Shown: positions 1 through 7,548 of the stretch, piece by piece
How the letters are laid out: every line of letters starts with the position of its first letter
Numbering within the stretch: position 1 is the stretch's first letter
Source: Nitrosarchaeum sp.
GTDB taxonomy: Archaea; Thermoproteota; Nitrososphaeria; Nitrososphaerales; Nitrosopumilaceae
DNA: 11,656 bases
Assembly: GCA_016234975.1 (NCBI GenBank)
Contig: JACRND010000034.1
Location: 1-11,656, forward strand
Direction of reading: 5' to 3'
Notes under the pieces: generated by a model
What the model was told of the DNA's origin: nothing
What the model saw: only the letters and a program-made list of their open reading frames with translations
Databases searched by the model: none
Program-made: the position numbers and the translations under genes

Positions 1-1485
1 CTGCATCTGCTTTGATGTTGATACCAAAAGTGCAGATAGTCCCAAGGCATCAGGTTTTACTTCATCTATTTTTTCTAGGAATTTTTGCAGAGGCACCTGC
101 TTTCCCAAATCATAAACAGTGTAACCGTTATTTTGAAAGATGGTTTTTACCAGATTCTTTCCAATGTCATGAACATCGCCGTAAACGGTTCCAAGTACAA
201 GCTTGCCTTTAGACGAGCCTTCTTCTTTAATCAAGTATTTTTCCAATTCGCCTACTGCTGCCTTCATGCATTCGGCAGATTTTAGAACAAACGGCAGGAT
301 CAATTCCCCTGAGCCGAATTTATCACCAACCTCCTTCATTGCAGGAAGTAAATCCTCATTTAGTGTTCTAATTGCCCCATCATGAGTAATTTCAGGAGGG
401 GCATTTAGAGAAAGAATGCCATTGTGATCTTCGATAATTTCTTTCTTGTCTATCTTTTCTGCAATAGTAGAAACGACATCGTTTTGAATTCCATCTTTTA
501 GCCTATTTACAATTCTAAAGTGTGCACGTTTTCCAGGAGACCATGTAGAATCCACATCCAATTTTTTTGAAGTGTCACTGTCTTGCTTTCCTGCCTTTTC
601 AAAATAAATAATTAATTCAGATAACGCGTTTGGATGATTGTTAAAAATAAGGTCCTCGGCTAGTTTCTTTTCTTTTGCATCAATTTCCCCATAAGGAATT
701 ATTTCCTTTGCGTTTACAATAGCCGTATCCAGGCCGGACTTTACTGCATGGTACAAAAATACGGAATTGAGAACTTTTCGTGCATAAGGAACCAATCCAA
801 AACTAATATTGCTCAACCCCAAAGTTGTAAATGAGTTTGGAAATTTTTCTTTTACAAGTCTGATACCTTCCAGAGTGTTTTTTCCTGCATCCAAGAACTC
901 ATCTTCCCCTGTAGCAAGTGTAAATGTCAGAACATCAAAAATAAATTGTTCAATTTTTAATCCATATTTTTTTCCCGTTTCATAAAGTAATTCTGCAGTT
1001 TCAACTTTCTCTTGAGGAGTTTTTGCCATGCCTTTTGGTCCAATACATAATGCAATTGCAGGTAGACCGTACTTTGCCATTATTGGTGCAAGTTTTTCAA
1101 ATCTGCTTCCATCTCCTTCCAGATTAATTGAATTAATTATCGGCCTTCCAGGAATTTGCTCTACAGCCGCTTCTATCACATCAGGATCTGTAGAATCAAT
1201 TACGAGTGGCGCATCAATTTCCAAGCTTAATTTTTTAACAAGATTCAACATAAACTGACGTTCATCAGCTCGTTCAGTGGTAGCAACACAAACATCAAGA
1301 CAGTGTGCACCGTCTTCCACCTGAATTCTTGCCAAATCAACTAATCCATCATAATCATCATTGAGTACAAGCTGTTTTGCTTTTCTGGAACCTTGTGTGT
1401 TAATTCTCTCTCCAATGATAAGAGGAGGAGGTAATTGCTTCAATTCAACTGCTTTTAGCGCAGAGCTAACTCTAGGAATAGTCAA
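1..1485 (-). CDS. metH: Methionine synthase, pterin- and cobalamin-binding part (partial, C-terminus off the left edge)
   Basis: This open frame of 495 codons has no stop before the left edge. It encodes the methyl-transfer half of B12-dependent methionine synthase, which moves a methyl group from a methyl-pterin to cobalamin and on to homocysteine in the cytoplasm. Residues about 20-300 look like the pterin-binding barrel (IGERINTQGS at 24-33, a VIDST strand, GRPIINSINLEGDG). A cap-like helical segment follows. The cobalamin domain has GDVHDIGKN with the cobalt-ligand His near residue 439, and the frame ends in the LGLSALL stretch typical of this domain. The homocysteine domain is absent and is encoded by the gene just upstream, 32 bp away. 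The start is TTG at 1485-1483: an in-frame TGA lies at 1503-1501, no ATG occurs before about residue 75, and GAGGAG sits 11 bases upstream. Whether a reactivation domain follows cannot be seen. Confidence 0.9.
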   Translation of the reverse strand, partial: MTIPRVSSALKAVELKQLPPPLIIGERINTQGSRKAKQLVLNDDYDGLVDLARIQVEDGAHCLDVCVATTERADERQFMLNLVKKLSLEIDAPLVIDSTDPDVIEAAVEQIPGRPIINSINLEGDGSRFEKLAPIMAKYGLPAIALCIGPKGMAKTPQEKVETAELLYETGKKYGLKIEQFIFDVLTFTLATGEDEFLDAGKNTLEGIRLVKEKFPNSFTTLGLSNISFGLVPYARKVLNSVFLYHAVKSGLDTAIVNAKEIIPYGEIDAKEKKLAEDLIFNNHPNALSELIIYFEKAGKQDSDTSKKLDVDSTWSPGKRAHFRIVNRLKDGIQNDVVSTIAEKIDKKEIIEDHNGILSLNAPPEITHDGAIRTLNEDLLPAMKEVGDKFGSGELILPFVLKSAECMKAAVGELEKYLIKEEGSSKGKLVLGTVYGDVHDIGKNLVKTIFQNNGYTVYDLGKQVPLQKFLEKIDEVKPDALGLSALLVSTSKQMQ

Positions 1486-1496
1486 TATGATGAATT

Positions 1497-1502
1497 CTCC
1501 TC
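1497..1502 (-). promoter_or_regulatory. Shine-Dalgarno site deciding the TTG start of the MetH pterin/B12 gene
   Basis: On the minus strand this reads GAGGAG, a good match to the anti-Shine-Dalgarno end of archaeal 16S rRNA. It lies 11 bases before the TTG at 1485 and just after an in-frame stop, so it supports that non-ATG start. Confidence 0.6.
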
Positions 1503-1517
1503 AGTTTTTCTAAATAC

Positions 1518-2480
1518 TTAACCCTTGATAGAATAAGCTTTTTCGTCAATTACTTTTCTTAACACAGCAATATGTTGGGGATTTGTTCCGCAGCAACCGC
1601 CAATTATTCGAACTTTTTTGTACTGTTTAAGAAAATCACCCAACACTTCACCCATTTTCTCAGGGGTCATCTTGTATACTGCTTGTCCACCCTGATTTTC
1701 AGGCATGCCTGCATTGGGAACCACCAACAGATTGTGTTCATTTTGCTCATCAAGCCATCTGATACTTGGAGTCATTTCAATTGGACCAGTAGAGCAATTC
1801 AAGCCAAAAACATCAATTCCCATATCAGATACGGTTGTGTATGCAGCTTGAATGTTTGTTCCAAGTAACATTTTCCCATACTGATCCAAAGTCGTATTTG
1901 CAATAATTGGAACTTTTTTTCCAGTTTTTTTCATCGCATCATGACATGCTTCAATTGCAAGTTTTACTTCCAAGATATCCTGACTTGTTTCAATTAACAG
2001 AGCATCCACTCCACCAAGAATCAGACCTTCAGCTTGTAATTCAAATGCCTCTTTAATCTCATCAAGAGGTTTTTGTCCCAAGTCAGGATCGTTTGAGCTT
2101 GGAAGATAACCAGATGGTCCCATTGAACCAATCACATATCGAGGTTTGTCAGCATACGCTGAGCAAACTTCAACTGCCAGTTGAGCTATTTTTTTATTGA
2201 AATCTACTGTTTGATTACCAAAACCATATTCATCTAGTTTTATTTTGTTTGAACCAAACGAGTTTGTCTCAACACAGTCAGCACCTGCATCCAGATAATT
2301 TCGATGAATTAGTTTAATCCATTCGGGATGGGTTAATACCAGACCATCATTAAAGCCGTCTTGATTGTTTGGGAAATCTTCAGGTTTTGGATTATATTTT
2401 TGAATCTCAGTTCCCATTGCCCCATCAAAAAGCAAGATTCTGTTTTGTAACGCAGTAAGAAATGGTTCTTTTTGTGCCAA
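1518..2480 (-). CDS. Homocysteine S-methyltransferase domain protein (MetH N-terminal module)
   Basis: This 320-residue protein matches the zinc-dependent homocysteine-binding barrel that forms the first domain of MetH. It activates homocysteine as a thiolate for methylation to methionine. Visible signs are LLFDGAMGTEIQ at residues 16-27, the ETNSFGSN strand at 71-78, IGSMGPSG at 117-124, GLNCSTGP at 226-233 and GGCCGTNP at 294-301; Cys229, Cys296 and Cys297 are the expected zinc ligands. The length fits a single domain (about 320-330 residues). It stands directly upstream of the pterin/cobalamin half, so the two products probably work together as a split methionine synthase. The start is TTG, because an in-frame TAG lies at 2501-2499 and no ATG lies between. 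A stand-alone role, such as using another methyl donor, is possible but the neighbour makes it less likely. Confidence 0.9.
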   Translation of the reverse strand: MAQKEPFLTALQNRILLFDGAMGTEIQKYNPKPEDFPNNQDGFNDGLVLTHPEWIKLIHRNYLDAGADCVETNSFGSNKIKLDEYGFGNQTVDFNKKIAQLAVEVCSAYADKPRYVIGSMGPSGYLPSSNDPDLGQKPLDEIKEAFELQAEGLILGGVDALLIETSQDILEVKLAIEACHDAMKKTGKKVPIIANTTLDQYGKMLLGTNIQAAYTTVSDMGIDVFGLNCSTGPIEMTPSIRWLDEQNEHNLLVVPNAGMPENQGGQAVYKMTPEKMGEVLGDFLKQYKKVRIIGGCCGTNPQHIAVLRKVIDEKAYSIKG

Positions 2481-2593
2481 TTTATTTTTAGAATGTTTCT
2501 ACACAGTTTAACTCTTTTGAGAAAAATCGTCCATATGATCAGATTATTGGCACTTATGTTGAAATTAGGTAAAGAGAGAAATTTTGTATATTT
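2481..2593. other. Divergent intergenic region between the split metH genes and the MFS gene
   Basis: This 113-bp gap must hold promoters for both the leftward met genes and the rightward transporter gene. On the minus strand a weak TATA-like GTTAAACT (2505-2512) lies about 25-32 bases before the TTG start, which would suit a leaderless or short-leader transcript. No convincing TATA box was found at the right distance for the plus-strand gene; TATATTT right against its ATG is too close. No riboswitch-like structure was recognised. Confidence 0.4.
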
Positions 2594-3694
2594 ATGCAAA
2601 AAATACAATTAAACAATCTAGTTCGTGGCGCTACTTTTTTTCAACATGCTGGAATTTCCATTGTTTTTGTGTTCTTACCAATCATGGCAATGGGAGTAAC
2701 AAAATCAGTTTTCGAAATTGGTCTAATAATTGCATCATTTAGTTTTACAGAGATTTTATCTCAGATGTACTTTGGACGACATTCAGATAAAAAAGGCACA
2801 AGGTTGAAGTTCATCAGAATAGGCTTCATCGGATGTGCCGCAGCCTTTGGACTGCACTATTTTGCAAACAATATGGAATTATTGCTTTTAGCCAGAGTTG
2901 GTGCTGGAGTTGCAAGTGGAATAATGGTTCCTTCCATGATTGCCTACACATATGAGGCAAATCATGAAAAAAAGCGAGCAGTAACAGTAATTTCATTTCA
3001 TGCGCTAGGATGGTTAGTAGGAACTGCAGCAGCAGGTATTGTAAATGACATCAAACTAACTTTTCTGATCAGCGGGGTTTTCTTTTTGATCGGACTGTTA
3101 TTTACAATTAAGATGCCAAACACATTACAAGAAAAAGAACTCAAACCTGGAACGACAAAAAATGTAATTATAAAAAATAAATTTCTATTCACATCACTTC
3201 TCTTACGACATATAGGAGCATCATCAGTATGGACAATTTTTCCAATAATGTTAATGGAAAAACTAGGTGCTGAGCTTTACCAGATTTCAATTGTCTACGT
3301 AGCAAACACATTGGCTGCTTTTGTTTTAATGAATTTGATGGCAAGTAAAATTAAAATTTCAAATGTAACAAAATTCAAGATTGGAATTGGCTGTACCGCA
3401 TTTGTCTTTGTTGGACTAGCTTTGATAAAAGACTGGTGGATGGCAATGCCATTTATGGCACTTGTTGGTGCTACTTGGGCTTTTTTGTATATTGGAGGGA
3501 CATTCCATTTGATGGAAAATAATCCACATTCAACATCAACTGGAATTTTTAGTTCAACTATCTCAATTGGAGCTGTTGTAGGACCGGTAATTGCAGGAGC
3601 AATTGCTTTTGCATTTAATTATGTGTCTGTGATGTATTTTGCAGTTGCAATAATCATTGTTGCATTTGTAGTGTCACTAAAAATAAAATCATAA
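2594..3694 (+). CDS. Major facilitator superfamily transporter
   Basis: This is a 366-residue, strongly hydrophobic protein with about 11-12 predicted membrane helices, probably a secondary transporter of the major facilitator superfamily in the cytoplasmic membrane. The loop between helices 2 and 3 carries a good motif A, GRHSDKKGTRL at residues 61-71. The first half has the Gly-rich VGAGVASG stretch (helix 4) followed by a KKRA loop, and the second half ends in a Gly-rich helix (SIGAVVGPVIAGA). It is slightly shorter than the usual 400 residues, with short loops. The substrate cannot be read from the sequence; drug or metabolite efflux is the usual guess for this type. It is transcribed away from the met genes and converges on the ABC permease gene with only 7 bp between the two stops. 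No clear Shine-Dalgarno site precedes the ATG. Confidence 0.85.
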   Translation: MQKIQLNNLVRGATFFQHAGISIVFVFLPIMAMGVTKSVFEIGLIIASFSFTEILSQMYFGRHSDKKGTRLKFIRIGFIGCAAAFGLHYFANNMELLLLARVGAGVASGIMVPSMIAYTYEANHEKKRAVTVISFHALGWLVGTAAAGIVNDIKLTFLISGVFFLIGLLFTIKMPNTLQEKELKPGTTKNVIIKNKFLFTSLLLRHIGASSVWTIFPIMLMEKLGAELYQISIVYVANTLAAFVLMNLMASKIKISNVTKFKIGIGCTAFVFVGLALIKDWWMAMPFMALVGATWAFLYIGGTFHLMENNPHSTSTGIFSSTISIGAVVGPVIAGAIAFAFNYVSVMYFAVAIIIVAFVVSLKIKS

Positions 3695-3701
3695 TGAAAA
3701 C

Positions 3702-4460
3702 TTATCGCAGTCCCCATCTAGACATCACTTTATTTTCAATTCTCTTGAAAATTATTCCATCGATTGCAATGCCAACCATCATAATCACCAACATTATTGC
3801 AAACACTTGGGAGATGTCATTTAGTTGTCGTCCTACGTTGAGCAAAAATCCCAATCCTAGAAATGAAAATAGCAATTCAGCTCCTATTACTCCTCTCCAT
3901 GCAAAAGCCCAACCTTGTTTGAAACCAGAAATCAAATATGGAAATGCCGCAGGAATTAGGACGTATGTTGCAAGTTGTGTTCCTTTTGCACCCATGTTTC
4001 TTGCAGCCTCAATATAATGTGGATTGATGTTTTTGACGCCGGTATAGGTAGCAATTGTTACTGAAAACATTGATCCGATTGCAGTAACAAAGATGATTCC
4101 ACCGTCTGTTAATCCAAACCAGAGTATTGCAAGCGGCACCCAAGCAACAGATGGAATCGATTGCAATCCCAAAATCAATGAACCTATGGTTTGATTTACA
4201 ATCTCCACTCTTGCCATAATAATTCCAAGCAGCATCCCTCCAACTATTGCAATTGCCAATCCAATTATCAATCTCAAAATGCTAGTTCCTATTCCAAAGA
4301 ACAGAGTTCCATCAGATGCGGTGTATACTAAATCTTCAGCTACCTCATAAGGAGAAGGAAAGAGATTATTGGGCCAGATATTTGTCAATGAGACAATCTG
4401 CCAGACAGCTACGAGTACCACATAGAAAATAATTTGTTTTACCAGAGTATTTTTTTTCAT
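3702..4460 (-). CDS. ABC transporter permease, NitT/TauT (SsuC-like) family
   Basis: This 252-residue inner-membrane permease has about six hydrophobic helices. Its cytoplasmic EAA loop is at residues 151-170 (EAARNMGAKGTQLATYVLIP), which docks on the ATPase. The N-terminal helix, the WPNNLFPSPYEV segment, SIPSVAWVPLAILWFG and the following helix are typical of the permeases for nitrate, taurine, sulfonates and related small molecules. It is the last gene of a three-gene unit: the ATPase gene ends 10 bp before its ATG. The substrate cannot be fixed, since sulfonate, taurine, nitrate, cyanate and thiamine-precursor importers all share this fold. Length is normal for the family and no key segment appears missing. 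Confidence 0.9.
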   Translation of the reverse strand: MKKNTLVKQIIFYVVLVAVWQIVSLTNIWPNNLFPSPYEVAEDLVYTASDGTLFFGIGTSILRLIIGLAIAIVGGMLLGIIMARVEIVNQTIGSLILGLQSIPSVAWVPLAILWFGLTDGGIIFVTAIGSMFSVTIATYTGVKNINPHYIEAARNMGAKGTQLATYVLIPAAFPYLISGFKQGWAFAWRGVIGAELLFSFLGLGFLLNVGRQLNDISQVFAIMLVIMMVGIAIDGIIFKRIENKVMSRWGLR

Positions 4461-4470
4461 AAAATATCAC

Positions 4471-5184
4471 TTAGCTTTTCTTTCCCTCAGGTCGCAATTC
4501 AGATAAAATTTCTTGTTGAAGTGGAAAAAGATTTTGATCCTCTACAAGTCGTGGTCGTTTGTAGTCAACATTAATTATTTTTTTAATTGTAGAAGGTCTA
4601 TTGCTAAACACGGCAACTTTGGTTCCAAGTACTGTTTTTTCCCAAATCAATTGCATTTCAACTAGCAACAAATCTCTTGTTTGTGCATCAAGTGCTGCAA
4701 ATGGTTCATCCATTAGCAACACATCAGGATCCATGACAAGTGCTCTAGCTATCGCTACTCTCTGTTTCATTCCAGTTGAAAGTTGGTAAGTGTACGAATC
4801 TGCAAACTTTGTTAATTGCATCATATCCAAATATCGTTTAGATATCTGTGCTCGTTCTTCTTTTGGGATTCCTGCCATCTTTAGACCAAACTCTACGTTA
4901 TCTTGTACTTTCAACCATGGAAACAGTGCACCTTCCTGAAATACTATGATTCGTTCAGGGCCTGTAGTTGTTACCGGTTTTCCATCAAACAGAATTTCAC
5001 CCTCATCCGGAGTTTCCAAACCTGCAACAATTCGTAAGAAAGTAGATTTGCCACATCCAGATGGTCCCACTAGGCAAACAAACTCACCATCTTCAATCTT
5101 CAGATTCACACCGCCCAAAGCCTTGAGACGGTGACTGTCATGTTTGAAATATTTTACAATGTTTTTAGCTTCAAGTTTTGTCAT
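4471..5184 (-). CDS. ABC transporter ATP-binding protein, NitT/TauT (SsuB-like) family, H-loop region missing
   Basis: This 237-residue cytoplasmic ATPase would power the importer formed with the adjacent permease and binding protein. Walker A is GPSGCGKST (40-48), the Q-loop Gln is residue 83 in VFQEGALFPW, the signature is LSTGM (135-139), Walker B is VLLMDE (155-160) and the D-loop is ALD (164-166). After IWEKT (180-184) the sequence jumps straight to VLGTKVAVFSNRPS. The family normally has a further strand ending in a THD or THN motif here, followed by an EA-type helix. No His occurs anywhere after the Walker B Glu, so the switch histidine is absent. The protein is also about 15 residues shorter than expected, while the frame stays open to a normal C-terminal RPR segment. 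It begins inside the binding-protein gene (14-bp overlap), with a strong AGGAGG upstream. Family assignment is firm; activity is uncertain. Confidence 0.88.
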   Translation of the reverse strand: MTKLEAKNIVKYFKHDSHRLKALGGVNLKIEDGEFVCLVGPSGCGKSTFLRIVAGLETPDEGEILFDGKPVTTTGPERIIVFQEGALFPWLKVQDNVEFGLKMAGIPKEERAQISKRYLDMMQLTKFADSYTYQLSTGMKQRVAIARALVMDPDVLLMDEPFAALDAQTRDLLLVEMQLIWEKTVLGTKVAVFSNRPSTIKKIINVDYKRPRLVEDQNLFPLQQEILSELRPEGKKS

Positions 5185-6211
5185 TTGCTAAAACCTCCTG
5201 TAATTGGGAATTTGAATTTATGTCAAAGAAAATTCCGTCTAAATCATAACCATGTCTTCCCAAGTAACCAAGAGAGTCGGCTCTTTTGGCAAAGGTCTGA
5301 ATAGAACTAACAATAGGATCAGATGTAATTTCCAAATTAGATAATGCCTCATCAATCAGACCATCAGGGAGTGATTTGCCAGTTTCTTTTTTCATGAATT
5401 GACTAAAAATTATTCTAGTCTGTTCAGGATTAGAATTTATCCAGTCTACTGTTTGCTTGTGTGCTTCAAGCCATTTGTTTATCAGTTCAGGATTTTGTTT
5501 TACATACTCTTCTCTAGTAATTAATAATACAGATGCAAATCTGTTATCAGGCCAAAGTTTTTCTTCATTGAAGAGTCTTTTGCCATCTAATTGTTGCACC
5601 AGTATTGTGGCAGTTGGTTCAGGAACCCATGCAGCGTCAATGTCACCCTTTGCAAACAATGTGTAAATATCAGAATTGGACAGATTCAAGACAATGACGG
5701 ATCCACCTTTTTCAGACGGTTTTAATCCATTCTCAGAAAGATAATTTCTCAATGAAATATCTTGTGTATTTCCTATTTGTGGTGTTGCAATTCTTTTTCC
5801 TGCAAAATCAGCAACAGAACTAATTTTAGAATTAGGATGAACAATGAAACTGGCGCCACCACTTGCAGCACCAGATAAAATTTTTACATTATGATCTTCA
5901 GACTTTAAAAATCCGTTAATTGCAGGTCCTGGACCAACATATGCAATGTCAATTGAGCCGGCAAAAAGAGATTCTATCACCTGAGGTCCAGCGTCAAATA
6001 ATATTGGCTCAATTACAGTATTGTCTCCAATTTGATTTTGAAATGTTCCTTTTTCCATTCCAATAATTGGAACTGCGTGGTTTATGTTTGGAAAATATGC
6101 TACCCTGATCTTATTTTCATGCGTGGTTTCGCCAGAATTTATCATAATTCCAATAATGACTATCAATGTCACACCCACAACTCCTGCAAAAATTGCTGAT
6201 CGCGTTTTCAT
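5171..6211 (-). CDS. ABC transporter substrate-binding protein, SsuA/NMT1-like
   Basis: This 346-residue extracytoplasmic binding protein is the first gene of the importer unit. A short basic start (MKTR) and one hydrophobic helix at about residues 6-24 act as a signal or membrane anchor. No lipobox Cys is present, so anchoring by the uncleaved helix is likely. The mature part begins with IRVAYFPNINHAVPIIGMEKG (35-55), the hallmark of the periplasmic-binding fold of nitrate, sulfonate, taurine and thiamine-precursor importers. Later come DAGPQVIESLFAGSIDIAYVG and DIDAAWVPEPTA, which line the ligand cleft in this family. It overlaps the ATPase gene by 14 bp, which suggests coupled translation. 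The ATG at 6211 is supported by the hydrophobic helix and by a TATA-like element at leaderless spacing. The ligand is unknown. Confidence 0.9.
   Translation of the reverse strand: MKTRSAIFAGVVGVTLIVIIGIMINSGETTHENKIRVAYFPNINHAVPIIGMEKGTFQNQIGDNTVIEPILFDAGPQVIESLFAGSIDIAYVGPGPAINGFLKSEDHNVKILSGAASGGASFIVHPNSKISSVADFAGKRIATPQIGNTQDISLRNYLSENGLKPSEKGGSVIVLNLSNSDIYTLFAKGDIDAAWVPEPTATILVQQLDGKRLFNEEKLWPDNRFASVLLITREEYVKQNPELINKWLEAHKQTVDWINSNPEQTRIIFSQFMKKETGKSLPDGLIDEALSNLEITSDPIVSSIQTFAKRADSLGYLGRHGYDLDGIFFDINSNSQLQEVLANDKT
5194..5199 (-). promoter_or_regulatory. Strong Shine-Dalgarno site of the ABC ATPase gene
   Basis: On the minus strand this reads AGGAGG, nine bases before the ATPase ATG at 5184. 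It lies inside the last codons of the binding-protein gene, so the ATPase gets its own ribosome entry despite the overlap. Confidence 0.7.
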
Positions 6212-6339
6212 AAAACAGCGTTATATTTTGGCTGTTAAATAATCATCGAATTTTAGCTCAAGCTAGTTAGATAAAATGTGAAAGAGGTTTTTGATTTTCA
6301 GCGTATCACAAAAGATAAATTCCAAAATACGACGGGAAA
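6212..6339. other. Divergent intergenic region between the ABC importer and argG operons
   Basis: This 128-bp gap holds the promoters for both divergent operons. The importer side has a TATA-like TTATTTAA at a fitting distance. On the argG side the best candidate is AAAGATAAAT (6311-6320), about 20-38 bases before the two possible argG start codons, but it is a weak match. No operator, riboswitch or small gene was recognised. Confidence 0.4.
6235..6242 (-). promoter_or_regulatory. Probable TATA box of the ABC importer operon
   Basis: The minus strand reads TTATTTAA from 31 to 24 bases before the binding-protein ATG. This is the spacing expected of an archaeal TATA box when the transcript begins at or very near the start codon. 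No Shine-Dalgarno site precedes that ATG, which fits a leaderless message. A second AT-rich stretch (AAATATAA) lies too close to the ATG to serve. Confidence 0.45.
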
Positions 6340-7548
6340 ATGTGTTTTATGACTGAAAGAGGAATTCTTGCGTTTTCTGGAGGACTAGATACGTCAGTCG
6401 TAGTAAAATATCTTCAAGAAGAATACGACATGGATGTCATAACCGTAACTGTGGATGTTGGTCAAGGTGATGATCAGAAAAAAATTGAAGCCAAAGCAAA
6501 AAAGCTTGGAGTGAAAAAACATTACAACATAGATGCAAGAAAAGAGTTTGTTGAAAATTTTATTTTTCCATCGATTAAGGCAAATGCACTATATCAAAAA
6601 AAATACTGTCTGGCAACAGCATTGGCCAGACCATTAATTGCAGAAAAAGTTTTAGAAATTGCAAAAAAAGAAAAAGTAACGTCGCTAGCTCATGGATGTT
6701 CAGGTAAAGGAAATGATCAGGTGCGATTTGACATCACATTGCGTTCTGGTTCTGATTTACCAATAATTGCACCAATTCGAGACAAGAATTTAGACAGAGT
6801 AACAGAGTTAGAGTTTGCAAAAAAACATGGAATTGAGATTGATTCAGTAGCAAAAAGATTCAGCATTGATCAAAATTTGTGGGGACGTGCAATTGAAGGC
6901 GGAGTTTTAGAAGACCCATACAATGAACCTCCTGAAGATGCATTCATCTGGGTAAAAACAAAAAATTTACCAGACAAGCCAACGTACATGGAGATCAAAT
7001 TTGAAAAAGGAATACCAGTTGCAGTAGATGGAAAAATTCTTGAACCCATAAAATTAATCGAGTATGTAAACAAAAAAGCAGGAGGCGCAGGAGTGGGAAT
7101 TGTTGATCATATTGAGGACAGAGTGGTCGGAATAAAATCTCGTGAGGTTTACGAAACTCCAGGAGCCTTGTGTCTTATTGAAGCTCATTCGGATTTAGAA
7201 AAAATGGTTCACACAAAACATGAAAATAAATTCAAATCCATCATAGATGACGAGTGGGCATATCTTGCATATTCAGGATTATGGCAAGATCCATTAAAAC
7301 AAGATCTAGATGCATTTATCCAAACATCACAAAAACCAGTATCAGGAACCGTAAAACTAAAGCTCTTCAAAGGAAGCATTCGTGTTGTGGGAAGAAAATC
7401 AGAATATTCACTATATAGTCACAAGATCGCCACTTATGGTACAGAATCAACTTTTGATCAAAGATTGGCAAAAGGATTTGTAGAATTGTGGGGAATTCAA
7501 TCAACAGAAGCTAATAAATTACAAAAGAAAAGGTCAACAAAAACATGA
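6340..7548 (+). CDS. argG: Argininosuccinate synthase
   Basis: This cytoplasmic enzyme joins citrulline and aspartate with ATP to make argininosuccinate, the next-to-last step of arginine synthesis. The protein (402 residues from the first ATG) has the N-type ATP pyrophosphatase loop AFSGGLDTSV at residues 11-20 and HGCSGKGNDQVRFD at 118-131. It continues to a normal C-terminal multimerisation region, and the length fits the family (about 400). A second ATG at 6349 would give MTERGILAFSGG and is the more likely start, because the family begins only a few residues before the loop. The gene leads the operon: its stop overlaps the lysW ATG in an ATGA, so lysW is probably translated by coupling. 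Its place beside the LysW genes ties that pathway to arginine. Confidence 0.95.
   Translation: MCFMTERGILAFSGGLDTSVVVKYLQEEYDMDVITVTVDVGQGDDQKKIEAKAKKLGVKKHYNIDARKEFVENFIFPSIKANALYQKKYCLATALARPLIAEKVLEIAKKEKVTSLAHGCSGKGNDQVRFDITLRSGSDLPIIAPIRDKNLDRVTELEFAKKHGIEIDSVAKRFSIDQNLWGRAIEGGVLEDPYNEPPEDAFIWVKTKNLPDKPTYMEIKFEKGIPVAVDGKILEPIKLIEYVNKKAGGAGVGIVDHIEDRVVGIKSREVYETPGALCLIEAHSDLEKMVHTKHENKFKSIIDDEWAYLAYSGLWQDPLKQDLDAFIQTSQKPVSGTVKLKLFKGSIRVVGRKSEYSLYSHKIATYGTESTFDQRLAKGFVELWGIQSTEANKLQKKRSTKT

Noticed and set aside
2584..2596. TATATTTATG as a promoter of the MFS gene
   Set aside because: It touches the start codon, so a transcript from it would begin inside the gene.
2333..2608. 91-codon minus-strand frame over the intergenic region and the start of the homocysteine methyltransferase gene
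   Set aside because: It is out of frame with the clear homocysteine domain. Its composition (many Lys, Asn and Ile) looks like translated AT-rich intergenic DNA.
3694..4017. 107-codon open frame on the plus strand starting at the MFS stop codon
   Set aside because: It is antisense to the ABC permease, whose EAA loop and helices are clear. The product has no motif.
6221..6229. AAATATAA as the TATA box of the binding-protein gene
   Set aside because: It lies only about 10-18 bases before the ATG, too close for a normal archaeal TATA-to-start distance; TTATTTAA further out fits better.
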